From contig NC_041409.2 in assembly GCF_900747795.2 (NCBI RefSeq), positions 70,292,460-70,356,459 of the forward strand: a DNA stretch of 64,000 bases. The letters run 5' to 3'. Of the stretch, positions 46,501 through 58,805 are shown one piece after another. Source of the DNA: Erpetoichthys calabaricus. Its lineage: Eukaryota; Chordata; Cladistia; Polypteriformes; Polypteridae. The translations under genes were made by a program, and so were the position numbers. The notes beneath the pieces are model-generated. The model made no database searches, had not been told where the DNA came from, and saw only the letters and a list, made by a program, of their open reading frames with translations. Numbering within the stretch: the stretch's first letter is position 1; each line of letters opens with the position of its first letter.

Positions 46501-47519
46501 CTCTGTAATGGTCAGTGCAATTTTCTATTCTATGGTGTGTTGGACTGGTAACATCACTTCAAGAGAGGCCCACTGAATCAACAGGCTAATTAAAGGCCAA
46601 GCTCAGCTTTAGGACGCACTCTAGACCCCCAATTGTGAAGGAGAGAATTAAAACAAAACTGAGTGCCATTATGAGCAATGCTGCACATTCTTTCTCTGAC
46701 ACACTAACACTGAGGACTTTCAACGAACTAATTATTCAGCAGAAGTGAGTCAAGAAACACTACTGGGGCTCCTTTATACCAAGAGCAATACGTCTGCATA
46801 ATGCCTCACTATGTCAGAAGTTTTCCTTCTTTTTATTTCAATTGCTTTTTAGTCATTCTGGTGTGCGTTTAGACCAGGGGTCTACACAGGGGCAATTATT
46901 TTTTATGGGGGACCACAAGAACTTGTTGAGGAAGGTCGAACACAATCTGTCAACTGTTACATTATAAAACACATTTTATATTTCTTTTTTTCACCATAAT
47001 AAAATTAATATGGACCACTTATTCACAGATTTTGTTTGATTTAATGAACCATGGAACATACTCACACTAGCATGCTTTCTGACACAATCAACATTTCCTG
47101 ATCGTGTAACACAAAAAAACTGAATAAGAAATACATTTTACTGCATTCATCGCTGAGAGGGCAGAAGTTTTTTTTAAAATGTTATCCTCATTGCAGCAAG
47201 AATTGAGAATTTAGTGGACAGAGGAAGCAAAAAGCAGATGGTTGTTCTAGAACCAGAAGGAAAATCAAATAGAGAGAGATGGTGGAGATGTGCTTCAAGT
47301 GTCAAGATGAGACAAACTAGGAGGCATCAAGGCCATGATTAAAAGAGAGCCATAAGCATGGGCCTTACTCCAGGAAAAGAGGCCAAGTATGGCCCGTTAA
47401 AATTCTTGAAGGATAGGGGCAGCAGTGTTAAATAGTGTTGTACCAAAGTGAAAATTCTTGGCCAAAGCCAAGTTTCTGAAAGCACTGAGTAAAATGCTTT
47501 TTTTTTTTTTTCATTTTAT
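46501..47519. other. no gene seen; half of a hAT-like end
   Basis: ACCAGGGGTCTACACAGGGG (46873 onward) followed by a GGGGGACCAC block resembles one end of a hAT MITE. The partner end was not found. The rest is AT-rich. Confidence 0.4.
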
Positions 47520-48540
47520 TTTTTGCCAAATTTAAATCAATTTTACTTTTGATTTATACTTTCCAATGAAATTCAATTATAAAGCTGATATTGATGAAAA
47601 ATCCTTTTATTATTGTGGCTTGTCTTTTCAAAGGAGACATATTAAAAAAAATCTCAGCATTTCTGCAATATATAAAATTATTTTACAGTCCCTCCCTTTC
47701 AAAGATCCAAGAGGACAATGGGAAAAAGATCTATCACTCAACATATCAGAAAAGGAGTGGAAGGTAGCGATGCAGAAAATTCACTCGAGCTGCATATGCG
47801 CAAAGCATACAATTATTCAGCTTATAATAATTTTTTTGAACACATCTGTCTCGCTTAAAATTGTCCAAAATGTTTCCAGGACAAGATCCAATCTGCAAAT
47901 GCTGCAATCAAGTCCCAGCCTCACTGGGTCACATGTTTTGGGCCTGTACCAAATTAACATCATTCTGGACAAAAATTTTTAAATACCTTTCAGACAGCCT
48001 TGGTGTCATAATCCCTCCTAACCCACTAACAGCTGTGTTTGGTGTTCTTCCAGATGGGCTTAAAGTGGAGAAGGACGGACAAACAAACTGTGATTGCCTT
48101 CACTACACTATTGGCACACAGACTTATTTTGCTAAACTGGAAGAATCCTAACTCTCCTCTTTTAAGCCAGTGGGTAATTGATGTTCTTTATTATGTGAAA
48201 TTGGAAAAAATCAAATTCTCAGTTAGAGGATCTGTGCAGAAGTTTTTCAAAACCTGGCAGGATCTAATAAATAATATTTTAGAATAAGCTCTTAAAGCAA
48301 TGAGGAAATAGATTCTCTTCTCATTTTGTTTTTTTTGGTTTTTTTTTTTTATCCGCCTATTAAACTTATCAATCTATGTAATCTGACCAGCTTTAAGATT
48401 TACTCCGCTGGCCATGCTCTCTTTCTCAGGGGTGGGGGTTGGGTTGATTTGTTTTCGATCCTATTTTTTGTTAAAATTTGATCTATCTGTATGGAATATT
48501 TATAATAAAATCAATAAAGTTGGAAAAAATAAATAAAAAT
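47520..48540 (+). mobile_element. L1/Tx1-like LINE, 3' end with A-rich tail
   Basis: The plus strand carries the end of a fish L1-type ORF2: GQWEKDLSLNISEKEW, IHSSCICAKHT, then DPICKCCNQVPASLGHMFWA (CCHC-like C-terminal motif), IAFTTLLAHRLILLNWKNP and KFFKTWQDLINNILE before a stop near 48288. The 3' UTR ends in AATAAAATCAATAAAGTTGG and an A-rich tail. 5'-truncated, with a few frame shifts. Confidence 0.85.
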
Positions 48541-49132
48541 CTTCGCTGCAATCATATAAACGAGTGAATAAAATATTAACATATTATGAAGAGTCAGCTT
48601 GCTGGGGTGCTTTGCCTGTGCCTTGGCTGGCAAATGATAATTGTTTATTAAGCTCAGCTTGTTAAAATAGCATTGCCTTGCATTCTAATTCTGTTTTTCC
48701 CTGTATGATCCCTTCTCCTTCTCCCTTCCTTTGTCTGTTTTCCTTCTGTTTTCAGATAAGGGCTGTGCTTTCTTGGGTATGCCTCTACTACTTATTCGTC
48801 ATTGTAAATAACCAATACGGTCCTCTAAAACTGGTGTCCATTCCCCATACTGCAATGCAGTGTGACGTATCACTCATTATTATAGGAGCACGAGAACGTT
48901 TGAAGGTTTCCTCTATATCTAGCACAGGAGAGCAATTGAAACAGCATCACACATTCACCCAAAAAAACTGTCAATTTTGCTTATTTGGCTGAATATTGAA
49001 TGCAGTTTCGGTGGCCAAATATTAGTTGCATTTCTAGTTTTAATAAGACATCTTGATTGCTTTGTTCTGCATAACTCACTTGAGAGAGCTGCTTTACCCA
49101 GGATGAAGCAACTGCCTGTCCCTAGTGTCAGT
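48541..49132. other. no gene confirmed
   Basis: AT-rich spacer upstream of ccdc32. A polypyrimidine/AG acceptor-like site near 48755 is noted, but no exon can be supported. Confidence 0.35.
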
Positions 49133-49325
49133 TTTTTTTTTTTTTTTTTATTTATATAGCACATTTTCATACAAAACGTAGCTCAAAGTGCTTTACATAA
49201 TGAAGAAAAGAAAAATAAAAGACAAAATAAGAAATTAAAATAAGGCAACATTAGTTAACATAGAAAAAGAGTAAGGTCCGATGGCCAGGGTGGACAGATG
49301 AATCAGTGATGGGGAAGACTGTATT
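49133..49325. repeat. SINE/LINE-tail repeat beginning TTTATTTATATAGCAC
   Basis: A T run leads into TTATATAGCACATTTTCATAC, then GTAGCTCAAAGTGCTTTACA, an A-rich block and AGGTCCGATGGCCAGGG. The 'TATATAGC.C.TTTC..A..GCTCAAAGTGCTTTAC' signature is a well-known fish interspersed repeat. Orientation not fixed. Confidence 0.65.
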
Positions 49326-49665
49326 TATTATAAATAGTGACACCAATCTCCATTTTCACTCTAGCCTCTGACCAAGATTTTTAATTTTGTGTTGTGTTAT
49401 GGCATGGTTTTTGTAGTAACGTAGGCTCTCCAATGGAAATATAAAATAAAACAAAACTGAAAGTTTTAGTAGGCTGCTAATAAACAAGTCTTCACATCAC
49501 TCATGCTTTAACCACTTTGGAGTCAGCAGCTTAGTCACCAATTTGCATTTTGAAAATTTGTTGTTATTATTATAAACTTTTTGCTTGTGTGTTTAGGGTT
49601 ACCTTAAACATATTGGTGGTATGCTTGACATTTAGTAATGTTTCTCTTCCCGTTCTGTTTTGCAG

Positions 49666-49967
49666 ATTCAATTATTTTGTTGTCTACCTGAAAAAAATAA
49701 TGATTGACAGCTTTGACTCTTGTGGTGTGCAGTCCAGCGGGGACCTGTGGGCCCAAATCTGCTCCACCTTACCTAGCACAAATAATGATGCAGGCTCTAC
49801 GGAGGAGGTGTTTACAGACTCTTTTCAACCTGAGCCTATCCTTTCAGTGTGTGAAGGCCAAGTAGAAAATGGGCACCCACAAACCAGTACAAGTATGGCT
49901 TCGTTTAATATGTTTCAGAATACTTGGGCCCCCATGCCTGATTCAGAGGTGTACATTGCGAGCTTAG
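49666..49967 (+). CDS. ccdc32: ccdc32 first coding exon
   Basis: Acceptor TTTTGCAG|ATTC, donor TTAG|GTGAGT. Coding starts at 49700 (MIDSFDSCGVQSSGDLWAQ). It ends YIASL with one base of a split Glu codon. The first 34 bases are 5' UTR. Confidence 0.9.
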
Positions 49968-51567
49968 GTGAGTTTAAAACTGTTTTTTAATTTCTCAAAC
50001 TGACTGTAAATCCAGTGTAAAAAGCATAACTCAATGTCCTTTTAATTTCCTTTAGAATGCTATTTGACCTGTGAAATTTGCCTGTAGGCTGTAGAAACTT
50101 AAGGATCCTTCAAATTTTGTAGTTTTTTATTTTGTTTGTTTTTACATTTCATTTTGTATTTTTAAGAAAATCGTCTCCGAAGGATTAAAGGTCAGACACA
50201 AGAAGTGACTTCGCAAGGTATGCTCAGAACATTGTCCCAGGCCAAAAAAGAATGCTGGGACAGGTTCCTCCATGAAGCAGAGGAGTCGCATCTCTACCAA
50301 GAAGGAAATGATTTGGACCAAAGGTAAGACATTCACAATAAAATACAACTGAACATACCAGCTTATTACAGAAATCAGATACTGAAAACCAAGCGTATTA
50401 ATCTACACTGCTGTTATCCCCCCCCCCTTGCTTTTTTTCTTTCATCCACCTCATTGACTGCTCTTTCAAGCGTTTTTGCTGTTTGTCCCTGACAAGCTCT
50501 TCCCCGTTAATGTGAATATTATCTTCATTTGTTATTTTTCCTTGTTTGTTTGGGCCGCACGTAATAATTTAAAGTGGCATTAATCTAAAATGTGCAAAAA
50601 TAGTTCCCATCTTTTGATAGTATGGAATGAAATTCAATGTTTAAATAGTAAGTCTATGACTGGAAGGTTCCAAATTTGTCCTGTTAGAGTGAGCACTGCA
50701 TTGGTTGGTGTTGTTTCCTGTCTGACACCTGATGCTGCCAGGTTGGGCGGTGGCTACATGGTACCCTGAATTGTATTATGCTTGTTAGAGAAGGTTAATA
50801 CTGTAAATCAGCTACATGATATGTAAATCGTTACCCAAACCTATGTCATATATGCTAAAAATTACTAAAATAGAGTACTTAGTAAACATTTTCTAGGAAC
50901 ATTTTATCAATTTTCTGAACATTACTATTCTGGTTTACTTTTGTGGGAAGCTACATTCTATCCTGGTAAGGCACAAGTTGTGCAGTTAACAATGGGCAGA
51001 ATGCCTGACTATCACACGAAGACTCACACACATATAAAATGTAACATGCAAGTTGTTTGTATGTGGGTGAAAACGGAGGTACCTAGGCAAAGGACATATT
51101 TGCAAACTCTACACTGGCAGTGCTGAGACCAGAATCTGGACTGAATTCTCTAGAGCTGTGTGGTAGTAGTTTGCATCAGTGTACCACAGTATAGTCTTCT
51201 TCGTAACAAAAGAGAAGAAAAAAGTAAAAGCTTCAGGATGAGACAAACTCCTGCCGGCCCCATTCTAGTACAAAGAGAATGTCTAATAGACTTACACTAT
51301 TTGTATCTCTCTCTTTGTTCTGGCAATGCACAGACAAGTGTGACCTAACAGTATTCAAGGCTCAGTTTCTTTACATTTTTCTACAGTGCTCTGGAACAAC
51401 TGAGAAGATGGCTACAGCCTGAGAAGGTGGCCATCAGTGCAGAAGAATTGCAGGCTCTCCTTCAACCAGAGCCACCTCATTTATGTTTTGAACACCTGGA
51501 GCAAAATGACCAAAAGGAGGAAGGAGGGGAAACAGATAAAGAAGAGAGCCAGGTGGCTGAGAAATGA
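49700..51567 (+). CDS. ccdc32: coiled-coil domain-containing protein 32 (whole gene, three coding exons)
   Basis: CCDC32 is a small cytosolic protein reported to help assemble the AP-2 clathrin adaptor; loss in humans causes a cardiofacioneurodevelopmental syndrome. Exons 49700-49967, 50167-50323 and 51387-51567 join in frame to 201 aa (human 185). Matches to human in order: SGDLWAQICS (human SGQDLWAEICS), WAPMPDSEVYIASLENRLRR (human WAPLQDSEVYLASLEKKLRR), MLRTLSQAKKECWDRFL (nearly identical) and RRWLQPEKVAISAEELQ. Charged helices in the middle fit a coiled coil. The start ATG lies 34 bases into its exon, so at least one non-coding exon lies upstream. Confidence 0.95.
50167..50323 (+). CDS. 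ccdc32: ccdc32 second coding exon
   Basis: Acceptor TTTTTAAG|AAAA, donor CAAAG|GTAAGA. It encodes (E)NRLRRIKGQTQEVTSQG and MLRTLSQAKKECWDRFLHE, the most conserved part of the family. Confidence 0.95.
50324..51386 (+). other. ccdc32 last intron
   Basis: AT-rich, with a C run near 50420. A decayed SINE in reverse orientation lies at about 50945-51170 (TATGTGGGTGAAAACGGAGG and then GCAAACTCTACACTGGCAG). No exon. Confidence 0.5.
51387..51567 (+). CDS. ccdc32: ccdc32 last coding exon
   Basis: Acceptor TTCTACAG|TGC. It encodes (S)ALEQLRRWLQPEKVAISAEE and an acidic tail ending ESQVAEK, with stop TGA at 51565-51567. Confidence 0.95.
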
Positions 51568-51972
51568 GCCTCTTAAATTTTCCAGAGACAGAGAGGCCCT
51601 GGCTTCATGCACCTTCTCCCTCTTTATTGTACAATGTCAGATACAGAAGAGAACACTTTCCTGGTCCAGAAGAGCAGTTGTGAATTAATGTGTTACTTGA
51701 TTTTGTGTATGAAAGATATTTCTTACAGAACAGATCTTTATAAGATGCACACAAATGGAGAAGAATTAATTTCATTACACCAAGTAGGTTCTTTTGTAGC
51801 TGGATTAATTTATAAAAATAAAATGATTGGGAAACAAATAGGTCTTACTGTAGAGGTTTTGTTTCACATTGATTCTTCAGCATTATTTATAATGTGGTTA
51901 GGACACATTTACAAAAATTAAGTTATAATGCATAACTTTTCGAATTTGTGTTTGGAAATAATTTATCAGAGA

Positions 51973-51978
51973 AATAAA
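51973..51978 (+). terminator. ccdc32 poly(A) signal
   Basis: AATAAA about 400 bases after the stop codon is a suitable 3' end signal. Use is inferred. Confidence 0.5.
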
Positions 51979-53144
51979 ATACATTGAGTTAAGCTGAATA
52001 ACGGGAAGCTGGGCTACATCAGTGATTCCCAAATTCTCTTTTAGCACCATCTAGTGGCTACTGGTCTTTATTCTAGCAAATTACTGAGCAAGACCTTGTG
52101 CATTTTATGTTGCTCATTTCCAAGAAATGTAAAAGTTGTTTCAATTCAGGATCTATTTTCTTCTAGTTATTTTCATTCAATTTTTTACTTTTTTGTGATT
52201 TCTTTTGTTATTGTTTCATCCATTTATTGTAAATGGCAAAAATGGAGAATAGAATCATGTTTATATCAGTATGGTGTTAATTAAAATATTTGAAATATTT
52301 ATAAACAGGATTTTTAAACTTATTTTAAAAAAGGTTATCTACACCTTGATGGAATATGTACTGTGATAAATAACCATGTATAAATGGTCTGCATCTTAAG
52401 GGCAGTCTTGTTACATGACAAAAGTTTGGTAAGCTGTCAATCTTAAAATGTATTAGGTCAAGTTTTATAGTGTCTGACATTATATGGTCATTTATATAAT
52501 ACTAAACAGCTGAAAGTTCATATTTCCATTAATTGCAACACCACATGACTAAAGGGAAGGCTTGACAAACATATGTGTCACTGAAATGTGCAAACTGATC
52601 TTTTCCTTAGATGGATTAAGCTCTGCCTTTCCAGAGTCTGTCCTGCCTTCATCAGACTGCACAGGATGACCTAACGCTGAATGAAATGCCATGTCATGAC
52701 TGGATCAGCTATTGAAAGCCAATTTTGAATCTCTAGTTAACCTCAAACATACATTTTTTGGGAGGTGGTAGAAAAATGAAGAACACGGAAATTTCACACA
52801 GATGACGACTGAGCTAGGAATTAATGTCCTGAGGGCTATGTCTCCCAATAATAAACAGAAATATGTGAACACTAGACAAATATGACCAAAAGTCACTTCA
52901 GCATTTATGGAGAAACTGGAGAGCAGACTTGTAATGGTGCAAACCAACTTCAGCAATACAGAGTCTAAGTAAAGTCTGCTAAAAAATTAAACTGATAAGA
53001 GTTGTGGTTAAAAGTGTAATGTGGAAGGTAAGAATGATAAAGCTCTACCTTAACAATGATAAAGAGAATGTACTTAAAAATGGAACAAATTGGAGACGAG
53101 AGCATATCATTTTATCTGTATAACGCAGGGGAGGAAGAACATTA
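51979..53144. other. no gene seen
   Basis: AT-rich sequence downstream of ccdc32. Nothing recognisable. Confidence 0.4.
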
Positions 53145-53925
53145 GATAGTTGTGATGAGTACAGGCCATTCAGCTCAAAAAGCTTGTCCCCCTGTTTATC
53201 TAGATTGTCAAAAATCACATCAAGTCAAGTTTTCAAGGTCGTTAATGTCCTACTCTCTTCCACACTACCTTCTAATTTTTTCCATGTGTCTGTGGTTCTT
53301 TGCGTGAAGAAAAACATTCTGACATTCCAGCCTTGTCCCCGTATTGTTTTAGAACTCATTTTAAAGTAGCAGTCTCAATCCACTGTACTAATACTTTAAT
53401 CATCTGAAACACTTCAGTCATGTCACCTCTTAATCTTTGTTTGCTTACACTAAAAATCCTTCAGTCCCTCCTCATAGCTCATACCACTTAGTCCCAGAAT
53501 CAGCCTAGTTGCTCTTCTCTGGACTTTTTCCTAGTACAGCTATGTCTTTTTTTGTATCCAAGAGGTCAAAACTGCACACAGTACTCCTGATGAGACCTTA
53601 TCAGTGACTTGTATTCTACACATTGTGCTATATAATGTAAGATTCTGTTATCTGTTTAATGGCTTCTGTACACTGTCGGCATATTGATAGGGATGAGTCC
53701 CCAATGACTCCCAGGTCCTTCTCCTAAGAGGCACCTTCATGTTATATTTACATGCATTAAATTTCATTTGCCACATGTCTACTCAGGCTTGTATGCTCTC
53801 CAAGTCCCTGTGTAACGATTTGGTTGATTCCAGACTATCTGCTGTTCCACCTAGTTTAATATTGTCTGGAAACTTAACCAGCTTGTTATTTTTGTATTCT
53901 TGTTATCCAGATCATTTTATTTATA

Positions 53926-54541
53926 TCCTCTTTAATAAAACCCCTGTGTGCGTCCAGTGTCCGTGTGTGCATGCGCAGGGCACGGTGCGATGCTTCAAAG
54001 GCCGCCTGACGCATCACACAAGACAGAGAGGGCAGGAAAAATAAAATATCGCGCGACCGATCCAATCGGATTTCGGTAAATGAGGTAGGACCTAAAACAT
54101 AAAACACGAAAAATCCAATCGGGTACTGAGACGCGGAGACCAGCTTCCCCATTGTTGTGCAAGTGTTCACTCTGAGGATGTCAGATTTGCGATTAAGAAG
54201 CTTGGCTCGGGAAAGTGTAAAGTGTTAGTCGTTGAAGGGGTTTTCCTAAATATACGAATTTTCATGATATTACAATACAATGACTTTTAAAAGTAGATTT
54301 ATTTTCACGCACATTAAATCAGTTGCTGGGGAGAATCTGCTGATTACCCACTGTTGTGACAGAAAATTAAACGCATATTACGGACAGCAAAGCCAGTATT
54401 ACTGTCAGAGAAAATAACAGGCATTTTACGGAAAACATTTAATGAGGTAAAAGGTCCCTTGTCATTTAATATAGACTGTTCCTACTAATGTTTATGGACT
54501 ACTGTTCTAGTGCCCGTTATTGTAACAGGCTTAATGTCTAG
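53926..54541 (+). mobile_element. non-autonomous Helitron, copy B
   Basis: Same family as 470-1120. It begins TCCTCTTTAATAAAACCCC after an A and shares GTGTGCGTCC and GGGCACGGTGCGA near the start. It ends with the hairpin GCCCGTTA-ttg-TAACAGGC and CTAG before a T. It has only about two internal modules and lacks the palindrome of copy A. Inserted into the CR1-like LINE. 616 bp. Confidence 0.85.
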
Positions 54542-54597
<56 letters not shown>

Positions 54598-54613
54598 GAT
54601 AGATAGATAGATT
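54542..54613. repeat. (TA)n-(TAGA)n microsatellite at the Helitron 3' edge
   Basis: A long TA run followed by TAGA units directly after the Helitron CTAG end, between it and the rest of the LINE. Confidence 0.9.
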
Positions 54614-54790
54614 AAAAATAACAGTGACCCAAATACTGTCCCCTGAGGAACACCACTTTTTACAACATCTAATTCTGATACCATTCCTCACACCATAACC
54701 CTTTGCTTTCTGTGTTTTATCCAATTTAGCACCCAGGATTGCTTCTTCAGTGTCTGACTTTGAGTCACTGTGGGACCCTGAGCATGTCAC

Positions 54791-55719
54791 TTAACCAGCT
54801 TGTGATACTTTTATAAAAAATATGTGTAAAAAGCTTTGGAACAATGTTTACTGAAAAAATGCACTATGTAAAAATTAAGATGAGTTCTTTTGATCTACCT
54901 GTCTAGATAAAATGTTAAGCTACTTTATCATGCTCTTACATTGCTTGGAGGGACTTTTTTATGGACTTTGTATACAAAGTATCACCAGGTTTCAACAATG
55001 TCTTTGTTGAACAAAATCCTCAAACCCCTTAAACCAAAGTCTCCTTACACAAGTTTTCCCAGCAATTTTCGATCATAGACTTCATTTCCATAACCTTAGG
55101 GAGCTGAGGGTGGTCATTGGTGTGTTCCCGAGAAGGCCACTCGTCTGGTCTGACATACCCGGCGACTCAGTCCAACCAGTCTGCGACTTGCCCAACAAAG
55201 CCAAACAGGACTGATTTTGTCTTAAGCTGAAGGGATGGGCTCCATGTACGTATGAGAACTGACAACCAAATTGTACACTCCCAGAAATACTCTACATATA
55301 ATGCAGTGACGAGGAGTAAAGAACGCAGGTGTTTTGGACCTCATCTGCCTAATGTCTCCTGATTTAGGAACCACAACAAGATGGAAAAAATAAATAAAAA
55401 AGGGACAAGATTGCAGCTGAAAACTCCTTCACGAGAGTCTGGCTCGGTCAGATATCACGTTATTGGCTGAAGGAATAAGTGGTGCAATACTTGGAATACT
55501 TTGGAAGTGTTCTGGAAAGTCATCACAAAGTCACATAATTTGACATACCGTTCAAACGGCAATCGTCATCTTTGACATCCCCCTAACTAGAAGTCATGTA
55601 ATGTGACATTAGCTGTAGTGCAGGAAGGGCAACTGGCTTCCCCTCAAATATGGAACGTCTTCAAAAATACATTGCTGAATTGGAAAGCTGTTCACTGAAA
55701 CTCTCCAGAATGCTTTTCT
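54791..55719. other. unclassified sequence, possibly repeat-derived
   Basis: No gene. 55070-55560 is GC-richer than its surroundings and may be an old unclassified repeat (for example around TCTGACATACCCGGCGACTC), but I cannot assign a family. Confidence 0.3.
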
Positions 55720-55930
55720 TGACTACTTGTATCTAATAAACCAGCCGAGGTCATCTAACTCTGATCCTCCTGCTGTTCCAGCTCTAGGCAACAGCTCATT
55801 CATGTCTCTGGTTTCTAGAACTCTCTATCACAATAAGTAAGACTTCATCTGTCTCAACATTCATATCCGGACTGAAGACCCACCTCTGCTTTCAGGTAGT
55901 TGCTAGCCCTCCATTTCTGAATTTTGATAG
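55720..55930 (+). mobile_element. probable LINE RT C-terminal fragment
   Basis: Plus-strand sequence reading roughly SLVSRTLYHNK and then a decayed '..FK..LKTHL'-type end (ATCCGGACTGAAGACCCACC) resembles the last residues of fish LINE RTs. Weak evidence. Confidence 0.35.
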
Positions 55931-56224
55931 TTCTTGTTTTCTCTGAAACAACAGTGTTTACTACATTTGTGTAATTATATTATTTTGGCCCACACTTGAA
56001 AGCTCTAGAATGTATTTATTTTCATCCATAAAAGTATGGGCACATGCATGGGCTCTGTGTTGGACCAGCACATAACCAGGAGTTGTGATGTCAAGATAAA
56101 TTCTGGCATTTAAGCCTGAATTGGATTAAGCAATATTGAAGGTGTTATTTTTAGATACTTAAATCATATATACTGTATGTTTGAATTCTCGTTTGGACTC
56201 TTCAATTATCTTAGCAGGCACATC

Positions 56225-56365
56225 TGTGGATCAAAATTGATGCAGACAATTGGAGGACAAGCAAACTCCACACAGTAAAGAACTGCACAGGACTCAAATC
56301 TGAAATGGAGGCTCAATGTGACAGGGCTACTGACTAATGCGCCACTTTGCCACCCAGCCTATATT
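56225..56365 (-). repeat. diverged SINE head
   Basis: On plus: GCAAACTCCACACAGTAAAG, then a box-B-like stretch and GCGCCACTTTGCCACCC at the end, matching the SINE head in reverse. Confidence 0.55.
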
Positions 56366-57059
56366 TTAATCTTGCCTACATTATATTCTTTTTTTTTTAC
56401 TTCTAGCAAGTTTTTTTGCAGTTTGGGGTCCTATATATCTGGTGGGTTATCCCCTGCTTTTCTCAGTTAGACCGATTATAAGAACAACTAAAGAGGAAGT
56501 AAGAGCATTTAAGCCCCTCATTCAGGAAACAGAATTGTCTGGCACTGCCCCTACTTAGTTTTTGAAAGAGTGAAGGCCGCTTATGGTCTTAATTATTAGG
56601 AGACAGCCACCAATGTCCATTTTCACTTAACTCTATTAAAGTTCCACTCTCCATTCGGACTAGATTGGTCCTGTAGATGTTCTGCTGTTAATTGGGGCTG
56701 GATTTCTTTAGGGATTTTGTAGCAAGCAACCATTAAGAGTTCTAGTCTGAGGAGTGAATGGGGAGCAAAAGTACAAAAGCTACAAAATTAATTTCCTTGA
56801 AATGGTAAAGCTGCCCTAGTGTGCAGTCCGTAATTAAATCTGATTTATTGTAGCCTCAGTCGAGAGTTGCTTCATTTTCTGTGCCATTTGGTCTTTGTAT
56901 AGCCATGACTCAGCCCAAGTATTGTTCTGTTTTAATATTTCATTAGTTGTCCCAGAGTCTTGCTGATTTGGAAAGGGTGTGCTGGCCTTGTGAATTAACA
57001 GGGAGATGGAAGTAAAACAAACAGGTTATGTTAATTGGTTTAATGAATTAGCAGCAGCA
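56366..57059. other. no gene seen
   Basis: AT-rich. Nothing recognisable. Confidence 0.4.
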
Positions 57060-57220
57060 AATTGGCTCTGGTGTGTCTGTGTGCGTGAGTGTGTCCCTGT
57101 TCCTGTCCCGGGATTGTTCTTGCCTTGCACCTTGTACTTGCTGGGATAGGCTCCAGCCTCCCAAGGCTCTACTTGGGACAGCCTCCCAAGACTCTACTTG
57201 GGATTAAGCGAGCTTTAAAA
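57060..57220 (+). repeat. SINE 3' region with a local tandem duplication
   Basis: CTTGCCTTGCACCTTGTACT and GCTGGGATAGGCTCCAGCC are SINE body. The unit CAGCCTCCCAAGRCTCTACT is then repeated in tandem (about 57154 and 57179, 25-bp period). A decayed AGCGAGCTT tail follows. Confidence 0.6.
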
Positions 57221-58549
57221 ATGGTATTGTAGAGAAACAAACAGGATGTGTTAATTGATTTAATAATTTGTAATAAAAATGATAACTCTATAATTTTGAA
57301 TAATTAGGTTGAGTCTTTTGATGAACCCCAAACCTGAACATGCCTGTGCCACCATCAAACCTTTGTCTTTGCACTGCAAGTTATAATTTGATCATCACCA
57401 GAGATGCTCAGTTTATTTTTGATATAAAACTAAACTGTGTAGAACTAAAAGTGGTGATCCTCATCTTAATGCTTTGCTATTGAGTTAGGTGTGTCTGTAT
57501 GCTAAGAAAGTATGACCTTCACTCACCACTGATCAAACAAGGTTAGCAGATGCATATTAGTCCCTTTTTTAACACTTTTAAGTTTGTGGAACATCTGTAG
57601 AGAATGTGGTAAAATTCTTTCAACATACATCCTAGAGAGCGAATCAGTCCAAAGACCATGTGAGTGTAAAGATCAATCAGTCTGGTGGGATTGGTTTCTG
57701 CGTTGTGGCTATGCAGCTGGGATAGGCCCAAACTCCTCATGTCCCTGACTTAGACAGAGTGGTTTGAAAATGTTATGTCATTATTCTATAATCCTCACAT
57801 GTATTTATTTTAGAGTATTAAAGCAGAGCAAAGTGATGGAAGGTGAAGGGAGAGGCAAGTCAAAGAAAAACCTTGAGGTCTTTCTCCGCAACCTGGGATC
57901 AATCAACTCCTCAGTCCACTTTATGAGCCCATCTATTCAACCAGCTGCCCATTTTCCCAACCCACTTACAGCACTTACCTGATTCAGAGAAGTGTGCAGG
58001 AGCAACCAGAACATCTGTTGGCAGCCCTAATGCATAATGAAAGAATCGACTCTGAGAAGAACACCTGCATGTTTCAGGTCCCCAGTTTATCAAGCCCACA
58101 CATCACAGCTGGTGTGCAAGGAAAAACAGCACATACTTTAATTCCAAACCTTAAGAAGTTGTATCTTCATGCAGAACTGTACACCTTGTGACAGGACAGG
58201 ACATTGTTTTGTAGTGGTGTTCTGCCTGTTGCTTTTGGTAGCTTTTTGGTTGCTAAGGATACAAGCCAGTAATGACTGGAATAGATGAATGGATGAAATA
58301 CTCCCTACAATCAGACTCATTTACTGTTTAATGGAGAAGCTCTTATACAGAACTCCTCAATTTAGTTGTACTCACTGCCTTGCAAAGTCATAACTGTGGG
58401 ATGAGTGTACTCTCAGATGTGACATTTTGGGCTTATCAACATCAAGCCAAAGTCGCATTTGTACCTCATGTTTGTTGGCCCCTTTTATAAACCCTCTTTA
58501 AGAAGTTCTTCACTTTCAAGTCAGACTTCAAGACAAACTTGAACACTTC
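57221..58549. other. no gene seen
   Basis: Short frames (57543-57740, 57764-57982, 57911-58191) have no family motif and overlap on opposite strands. Taken as non-coding. Confidence 0.4.
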
Positions 58550-58805
58550 TGGTCAGCATGGTAGTGTAAAGATTAATGCTGATGCTTTATAGATCCTCTG
58601 GCTGCCTTTTCTGTGAAATTTGCATGTTCTCTCTGCATCTCTGTGGCTTCTTCTTTGAGTACTCTGGTCTTCATTCCAGAGTCACACATGTGAGATCATT
58701 GGTGATTCTAAGTCGGCCCTTTTTGTGGGTAAGTGCACCCCATGATGGATTCCTTCATGCCTTGGGCCAGTGATCCTGAATTGGATGAAGTGGTGTAAAG
58801 ATACA
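58550..58805 (+). repeat. diverged tRNA-derived SINE
   Basis: GTCAGCATGGTAGTGTAAAG (head), TTTGCATGTTCTCTCTGC (body) and CCTGAATTGGATGAAG (tail) in the order of the full SINE. Confidence 0.65.

Larger units (their letters stand above)
53145..54790 (-). mobile_element. CR1-like LINE fragment, split by a Helitron
   Basis: On the minus strand the order is that of a CR1-type RT: 54620-54660 corresponds to SG.PQG.VFGSLLF, then the region between the active site and the thumb (LESTKSLHRDLESIQA-like), CAVLTSWIQKKT, RRATRLILGL and finally MFFFTQRTTDTWKKLE near 53270-53320. Residues are decayed and these readings are approximate. Left part 53145-53925; right part about 54614-54790. The middle is occupied by Helitron copy B and a microsatellite. 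Confidence 0.8.
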
